Under the pieces are notes generated by a model. The model was not told where the DNA came from. It did not search any database and was given only the letters and a program-made list of their open reading frames with translations. A stretch of 15,962 nucleotides of DNA from Methylocystaceae bacterium (GTDB lineage: Bacteria; Pseudomonadota; Alphaproteobacteria; Rhizobiales; Beijerinckiaceae), in NCBI GenBank assembly GCA_003152255.1, contig PLZT01000478.1, forward strand, positions 1 to 15,962, given 5' to 3'. This document shows positions 12,288 to 15,962 of the stretch, in pieces (position 1 is the stretch's first letter; every line of letters starts with the position of its first letter). A program made the position numbers and the translations under genes.

Positions 12288-14233
12288 CGATGATCGCAAA
12301 TCCCGAACGGATGGCCCACGAGGCCGGCGCCGCAGCTATGGAGCCGCCCGCGCCGATTGACTACCTGGCGTGGGCCGAAAATAATATCGTCTTCGAAGAG
12401 GGCGCTTTTCAAGGACCCTACAATCGCGCCCTATTTCCTTATTTCGACGAAATTCTGCGTGCGCTGTCACCGGCGGACCCTTGCCGCTACGTTACGATGA
12501 TGGGGTCCGCACAGGTTGGCAAAACGACCCTCGCGAACGTCTTTGCGTTGGGCTCGATGACGATGGGGCGCGGGACGTTCCTCTATGCGCATCCAACGGA
12601 GGACAACGCCCGGCGCTGGTCGCGGATGAAGCTACAACCCTTGATGCGTTCGACGGCAGCCGTGCGCGAGCAATTTCCACAGCGTGCGCGTGATACCTCC
12701 GACGCGGTTTTTTACAAAGAGCGAAAGGACGGCCTGGCGCGACTGCTCATAACTGGCGCCAATAGTCCGGCTTCGCTATCGCAGATCACGGTCGATTTTC
12801 AGGTGCAAGACGACTTGGCGAAATGGGAGTTGAATTCAGCGGGAGACCCTGAGGCGCAAGCGGACAACCGCTCCCGCGCTATCGAGTTTGCCAAAATCTT
12901 CAAGGTGTCGACGCCGCTTGTCGTTCCCGGCTGCCGCATTTCGAAAGACTTTGAAGCCGGGAGCCAGGAATATCCCTATGTGCCGTGTCCGCATTGCGAC
13001 CTTATGCAGGTGCTCGAGTGGGACAACATGTTGGCGACGCTTGATCCGGCGAAACCCGAGGAAGCGTGTTTTACCTGCATCGCTTGCGGCGGCGTGATTG
13101 AAGAGCATCACCGCCCGCAAATGTTGGCGGGTTTTGAATGGCGCGCACACAATCCGGCCGCCAAGACCGAACATCGATCGTTTCATATTTGGTCCGCGTA
13201 TTCATATCTGCAAAGTTTTGCGCGCATCGCGCAAGAGTGGCTGAAGAATCGAGGCGATCCGGCTGCGGAAAAGACTTTTCTCAATGACACGGTGGGCAAG
13301 CCGTATCAAGCAAGAGGCGAGGGACGCCCTTGGGAAGAATTGCGCGACCGCGCCGCAGAGTCGCATTATGCGATCGGTAACATTCCAAAAGGCGCGCCGC
13401 TGCTCATGCTCGGCATTGATTGCCAGATTGATCGAGTCGAGTGGCAACTCGTCGGCTTCGGCCGCGAGTATCGACGGCATGTCATCGATTATGGAATCGT
13501 CCAGATGCACATTTCAGAACCCGACGCGCAGCGCAATCTCGACCTGCTACTTGCGCGGAAGTGGCGCAACTCAGCGGGCCGCGAGATTGGGATTGACCTT
13601 GCCGCGATCGATGGGAACGCGTGGACGGAAGATGTTTGGAGCTTCGCGCGACGCCATCCGCCGAACAGGCTAATCATGGTGCGCGGGCGCGGCGACGATA
13701 GCGCGCCAAAGATTGCAAAGGTGCGACGCGAAAGAAACGAGAAAACTGGAAATCTGCTCGTATACTCGAAGCGTTTTTACAATCTCGGCGTCTCTGTTTT
13801 AAAAATGGCGCTTTACCGCGATCTCAGTAAGGACGATCCGGTCACTGCCGGTTATGTCGCGTTTCCAAGCGGCCTCGGAGATGAATATTTTCAGGAATTG
13901 ACGGCCGAGCGGCGCGAGGCAGTGAAGCGTCGCGGATTTACGGTTTACCGTTGGATCAAGGCTGATCGCCAAGACAACGAAGCGCTCGACACGCTAATTC
14001 AGGCTACGGGCGCGGCAATCAAATATGGCGTCTACGGGAAATCAGATCGCGGATGGGACGCACTCGAAGCAGAGCGCGAAACGCCGATTACAAAGGTCGC
14101 GCCTTCCGCTCCAACAATTGATTTGCGCGATGGCGCGACTACCTCCGAGAAGCCGGCGCCAACGGGAGCAACCGTCACGTTGTCGGCGACGCCATCCAAA
14201 CGCCAAACACTCGCAGGAATGTTGGCGCGATGA
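12284..14233 (+). CDS. Phage terminase large subunit, GpA type
   Basis: 649 residues, usual for lambda-gpA-like terminases, which cut concatemers (cos type in lambda) and drive DNA into the procapsid. Seen: Walker A GSAQVGKT at 74-81, Walker B region FQVQDDLAKW at 172-181, a four-cysteine zinc knuckle CPHC (235-238) and CIAC (265-268), and a C-terminal nuclease region beginning LMLGIDCQIDRVEW at about 374-387 with later acidic AAIDGNAWTEDVW. A Pro/Ala-rich tail of about 40 residues ends the protein. GGAGG lies 9 nt before the ATG. No frameshift or missing motif, so it looks functional. A portal gene is expected further right but is not in the window. Confidence 0.95.
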   Translation: MTMIANPERMAHEAGAAAMEPPAPIDYLAWAENNIVFEEGAFQGPYNRALFPYFDEILRALSPADPCRYVTMMGSAQVGKTTLANVFALGSMTMGRGTFLYAHPTEDNARRWSRMKLQPLMRSTAAVREQFPQRARDTSDAVFYKERKDGLARLLITGANSPASLSQITVDFQVQDDLAKWELNSAGDPEAQADNRSRAIEFAKIFKVSTPLVVPGCRISKDFEAGSQEYPYVPCPHCDLMQVLEWDNMLATLDPAKPEEACFTCIACGGVIEEHHRPQMLAGFEWRAHNPAAKTEHRSFHIWSAYSYLQSFARIAQEWLKNRGDPAAEKTFLNDTVGKPYQARGEGRPWEELRDRAAESHYAIGNIPKGAPLLMLGIDCQIDRVEWQLVGFGREYRRHVIDYGIVQMHISEPDAQRNLDLLLARKWRNSAGREIGIDLAAIDGNAWTEDVWSFARRHPPNRLIMVRGRGDDSAPKIAKVRRERNEKTGNLLVYSKRFYNLGVSVLKMALYRDLSKDDPVTAGYVAFPSGLGDEYFQELTAERREAVKRRGFTVYRWIKADRQDNEALDTLIQATGAAIKYGVYGKSDRGWDALEAERETPITKVAPSAPTIDLRDGATTSEKPAPTGATVTLSATPSKRQTLAGMLAR

Positions 14234-14258
14234 TGCAACACAACAAAAGGAGATAGAC

Positions 14259-14480
14259 ATGGCGACTACTATGTATTTCAGTAAGACGATCAGCGACAAA
14301 AAGAAAAAGGATCAACAAATCAATCTGGAGTTTGGGAGATCGTCATTCTACGGTGGTGAAAATCTTATGTATCTTACTATAGACGGAAAGCATGTCGTCA
14401 TTGACGAAAAGACAGGAAGAGAAATTTTTGAGGCGATGGATAATCTTGGTAATTATCTCAGTTATCACAAGGCACCATGA
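14259..14480 (+). CDS. Low-GC 73-aa protein, possible moron
   Basis: ATG preceded by AAGGAG at 14247-14252; start MATTMYFSKTISDKKKKDQQ. The product has a lysine-rich N-terminal part and then an apparently beta-rich, acidic remainder (ENLMYLTIDGKHVVIDEKTG). By eye the gene is clearly richer in A/T than every neighbour and uses AGA arginine codons that they avoid. It breaks the usual terminase-to-portal order and is followed by a hairpin terminator. These are marks of a recently gained accessory gene. No family recognised and no function assigned. Confidence 0.75.
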   Translation: MATTMYFSKTISDKKKKDQQINLEFGRSSFYGGENLMYLTIDGKHVVIDEKTGREIFEAMDNLGNYLSYHKAP

Positions 14481-14498
14481 TTTAATACAGGAACAAAA

Positions 14499-14524
14499 GG
14501 CGGTAGCCGCTCACGGTCGCCGCC
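14499..14524 (+). terminator. Hairpin terminator after the low-GC gene
   Basis: GGCGGTAGCCG, loop CTCA, CGGTCGCCGCC: an 11-bp stem with two G-T pairs and one A-C mismatch. AAAA precedes it and TCCTATATGTTT follows, a poor U tract, so efficiency is uncertain. It sits exactly between the packaging genes and the XRE promoter. Confidence 0.55.
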
Positions 14525-14548
14525 TCCTATATGTTTCATCAACCGCGC

Positions 14549-14577
14549 TTGACAAAAACTAAAGTCTGCCTCATAAA
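14549..14577 (+). promoter_or_regulatory. Sigma-70 promoter for the XRE gene
   Basis: Perfect -35 TTGACA (14549-14554), 17-bp spacer, -10 CATAAA (14572-14577, 4 of 6). Predicted transcription start about 7 nt on, at or next to the ATG at 14584. The spacer contains AACTAAAGT, like the boxes before terS, a likely place for autoregulation. Confidence 0.6.
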
Positions 14578-14583
14578 TTATGA

Positions 14584-14928
14584 ATGATAACCACTGCGCA
14601 GATTCGCGGCGCGCGCGCCATGCTGGGAATGACTCAAGCCGAACTGGCGAAGCGCGCCGGCATTTCGACGACTGGCCTCAACAATATCGAGACCGGCAAC
14701 GCAGACCCAAAGGTTTCAACGCTCGCCGCTGTCCGCGCCGCGCTCGAAAGCGCCGGCGTCGAGTTCACGAATAACGGGCAACCGGGCGTCTCGGTTCGAG
14801 CAACAGCCGAAGGAATTATTCGGGCCGCTGAAATCGCGCGTGCGGGAGGTCCGGCACTGCCGGAGCCGACCGGGCTCGCTAAAGCGATTTTGGACGCCGG
14901 CAAACGTCGCCGGGGGGAGATAGATTAA
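14584..14928 (+). CDS. XRE-family helix-turn-helix regulator
   Basis: 114 residues. Helix-turn-helix at about 6-60: ARAMLGMTQAELAKRAGIST, then TTGLNNIETGNADPKVSTLA, a classic Cro/C1-type fold, followed by ALESAGVEFTNNG and GVSVR, common in alphaproteobacterial XRE proteins. The C-terminal 40 residues hold two copies of an 18-residue motif (72-89 and 96-113) shared with the next protein. There is no ribosome binding site before the ATG and the promoter points to a leaderless mRNA. The stop overlaps the next start (TAATG). It is the only repressor-like gene in view, oddly placed inside the late region. Confidence 0.85.
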   Translation: MITTAQIRGARAMLGMTQAELAKRAGISTTGLNNIETGNADPKVSTLAAVRAALESAGVEFTNNGQPGVSVRATAEGIIRAAEIARAGGPALPEPTGLAKAILDAGKRRRGEID

Positions 14929-15413
14929 TGACCGTGAAGGCCCCAACCCTCGACGAATTCATCCGCATGCGCGGGTTGACTTACGATTCGCTTCGCGGTC
15001 TTGCCGTCGCGCAAGGTATCGAAAAAATGCGGCTTGACGACAAGTCGATTCGCTTCCTTGGCGATGACCACAAGGCGCGTCTCATCGCGGTCAGAAACGA
15101 GTTGATTGATCGCATGTCTGGCGACGCCGAGCCAGCGGCGGCGCATCGCCCCGTCGAACAAGCGCCGAGTTTGACACAAGCACAGCGCGACTGGACGGCC
15201 TTGGCGATAATCGAGGCGGGCGAATGGCGACGGGCCGGTTGTCCGCCCTTACGCGAGCCAGCAGACCCCATGGCGCGGAAGATAATCGCGGCCGCAGCGA
15301 AAGCACGCGGAGAAGTGCCGGACGGACTTCCTAAAGTTCTGGAACTTCCGCGCGATCCGGTTGCAAAAGCCATCATTTTGGCCGGTCGCCGGCGCCGTGG
15401 GGAAATTCAATGA
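14928..15413 (+). CDS. Unknown 161-aa protein sharing repeat motifs with the XRE regulator
   Basis: Starts one base inside the XRE stop (TAATG), with GGGGGGAG from the end of the XRE gene as its ribosome binding site. The N-terminal part (TLDEFIRMRGLTYDSLRGLA, LDDKSIRFLGDDHKARLIAV) is helical with no named domain. The C-terminal half carries three copies of an 18-residue motif, at about 88-105, 112-129 and 143-160, the last being DPVAKAIILAGRRRRGEI. Probably a functional partner of the XRE protein. No family recognised. Its stop overlaps the following gene (ATGA). Confidence 0.75.
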   Translation: MTVKAPTLDEFIRMRGLTYDSLRGLAVAQGIEKMRLDDKSIRFLGDDHKARLIAVRNELIDRMSGDAEPAAAHRPVEQAPSLTQAQRDWTALAIIEAGEWRRAGCPPLREPADPMARKIIAAAAKARGEVPDGLPKVLELPRDPVAKAIILAGRRRRGEIQ

Positions 15414-15757
15414 CATCATCCTGGCGCTTGGCCGGAGCGGCGACGGAGGCCCGCCAAATCGAGACAAACGAGCTGATCGCGGCGATGGCTGCCGGCTCTG
15501 AGAACTGGTCCACAACGCAAATTGCAGTGTCCGATACCGCGACATTGATTTGCCCCGAGCGCGCCGGACGGAGAAGCGTCACGCTCACGAATCTTGGCGC
15601 CGCCGCGATTTATCTCGGCAGCGACAACGCGGTGTCCGTCGCATCTGGCGTGCCGCTACCGGGCATCGTCGGCGCGCAAAAAAGCATCGAAACATGCGTA
15701 GCGATTTGGGGCGTTGCAGCTGACGTTGGAAGCGTGGCAGTCGAGGAACTTTTTTAA
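15410..15757 (+). CDS. Small beta-rich putative phage virion protein
   Basis: 115 residues. After a helical start (about 1-30), the sequence SDTATLICPERAGRRSVTLT, NLGAAAIYLGSDNAV, GVPLPGIVGAQKSIETCVAI and a closing VGSVAVEEL follow the pattern of small beta-sandwich proteins found in phage structural modules (variants of ...RRSVTIxNLG...VYLG...). Their exact place in the virion is unsettled; decoration or head-associated roles are inferred. Location after the terminase fits. The ATG overlaps the previous stop and uses GGGG in the end of the preceding gene. Confidence 0.65.
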   Translation: MTSSWRLAGAATEARQIETNELIAAMAAGSENWSTTQIAVSDTATLICPERAGRRSVTLTNLGAAAIYLGSDNAVSVASGVPLPGIVGAQKSIETCVAIWGVAADVGSVAVEELF

Positions 15758-15769
15758 CTGGAGAGCGAA

Positions 15770-15962
15770 ATGACTAATGCTGAGGAAATCGCCACGCTTA
15801 AAGCGCAGATCGCCGAACTGGAGCGCCGCTTCGACGCGCAAGTCGCGCCGCCCGCGCCTGTGAAGATGTTGCAGCCGAAGCCGGTCGAAGACGAAGGAAC
15901 GCGCGTCAGTTATCCCGCGCCGCTGTCAACCTTCGTCATGCCGTCGTCGACCGAATTGACGC
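15770..15962 (+). CDS. Coiled-coil phage protein, partial (runs off right edge)
   Basis: 64 codons visible, with GGAGA 6 nt before the ATG. Begins MTNAEEIATLKAQIAELERR, a clear heptad coiled coil, then a Pro/Ala/Val-rich stretch (VAPPAPVKMLQPKPVED) and a TRVSYPAPLSTFVMPSSTEL segment. Might be a head or head-tail accessory protein from context; the family cannot be named from this part. Confidence 0.65.
   Translation, partial: MTNAEEIATLKAQIAELERRFDAQVAPPAPVKMLQPKPVEDEGTRVSYPAPLSTFVMPSSTELT

Noticed and set aside
14259..14928. A firm acr-aca anti-CRISPR pair
   Set aside because: Only the small size, base composition and a nearby HTH gene suggest it; a terminator and separate promoter lie between them and no known family is recognised.
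8101..15340. CTAAAG hexamer as a specific operator across the element
   Set aside because: The hexamer also occurs inside coding sequence (about 8102, 9647, 14878 and 15333), so alone it is not specific; only the palindromic or promoter-placed copies were kept as candidates.

Overview
The window reads as a high-GC alphaproteobacterial chromosome, probably from the Hyphomicrobiales and perhaps a Methylocystis/Methylosinus-like methylotroph. That is inferred from codon style, the IHF-alpha relic and the tRNA-Lys fragment; no species marker is present. A sharp boundary at about 6036-6085 separates a host or island flank on the left from an integrated phage-type element on the right.

Left flank (1-6035): a minus-strand type III restriction-modification pair fills 1-3406. 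The Res helicase/nuclease gene comes first and the Mod methyltransferase gene (cut by the window edge) follows 2 bp later. The rest, 3407-6035, is gene-poor and looks worn. It holds two overlapping doubtful small ORFs, a possible exported protein, a 52-residue ORF with a good ribosome binding site and a terminator built into its 3' end, a frameshifted IHF-alpha/HU-like gene, and two direct copies of a noncoding repeat of about 110 bp spaced 1627 bp apart.

Boundary: 6036-6085 is the 3' half of a minus-strand tRNA-Lys(UUU) with no 5' half. This is the expected scar (attL) of integration into the 3' end of a tRNA gene. An intact tRNA-Lys is predicted at the far right end of the element, outside the window. 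Between this scar and the integrase gene lie short repeated boxes that look like integrase/excisionase arm sites.

Element (6036 to beyond 15962): every gene is on the plus strand, many joined by ATGA-type overlaps. Order: tyrosine integrase, unknown coiled protein, AlpA/MerR-type small DNA-binding protein, unknown, DUF3987 primase/helicase-like ATPase, unknown proline/repeat-linker protein, SSB, (regulatory gap), terminase small subunit, GpA-type terminase large subunit, a low-GC 73-residue gene, then (after a terminator and a new promoter) an XRE regulator, an unknown protein sharing a repeated 18-residue motif with it, a small beta-type putative virion protein and the start of a coiled-coil protein. 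Logic: int plus the AlpA-like protein for integration and excision, DUF3987 plus SSB for replication, TerS/TerL for packaging. No divergent lysogeny repressor or lysis gene is visible, so either a compact prophage or a capsid-forming satellite (PICI-like) is possible.

Most unusual signals: (i) 9-bp repeats forming a perfect 18-bp inverted repeat inside the gene between the DUF3987 gene and ssb, with the same 18-mer inside the DUF3987 gene; (ii) a five-copy 18-residue motif shared by the XRE protein and its neighbour, whose terminal copies also encode the ribosome binding site of the next gene; (iii) a probable leaderless XRE mRNA; (iv) three CGCTTATA boxes between the att core and int.
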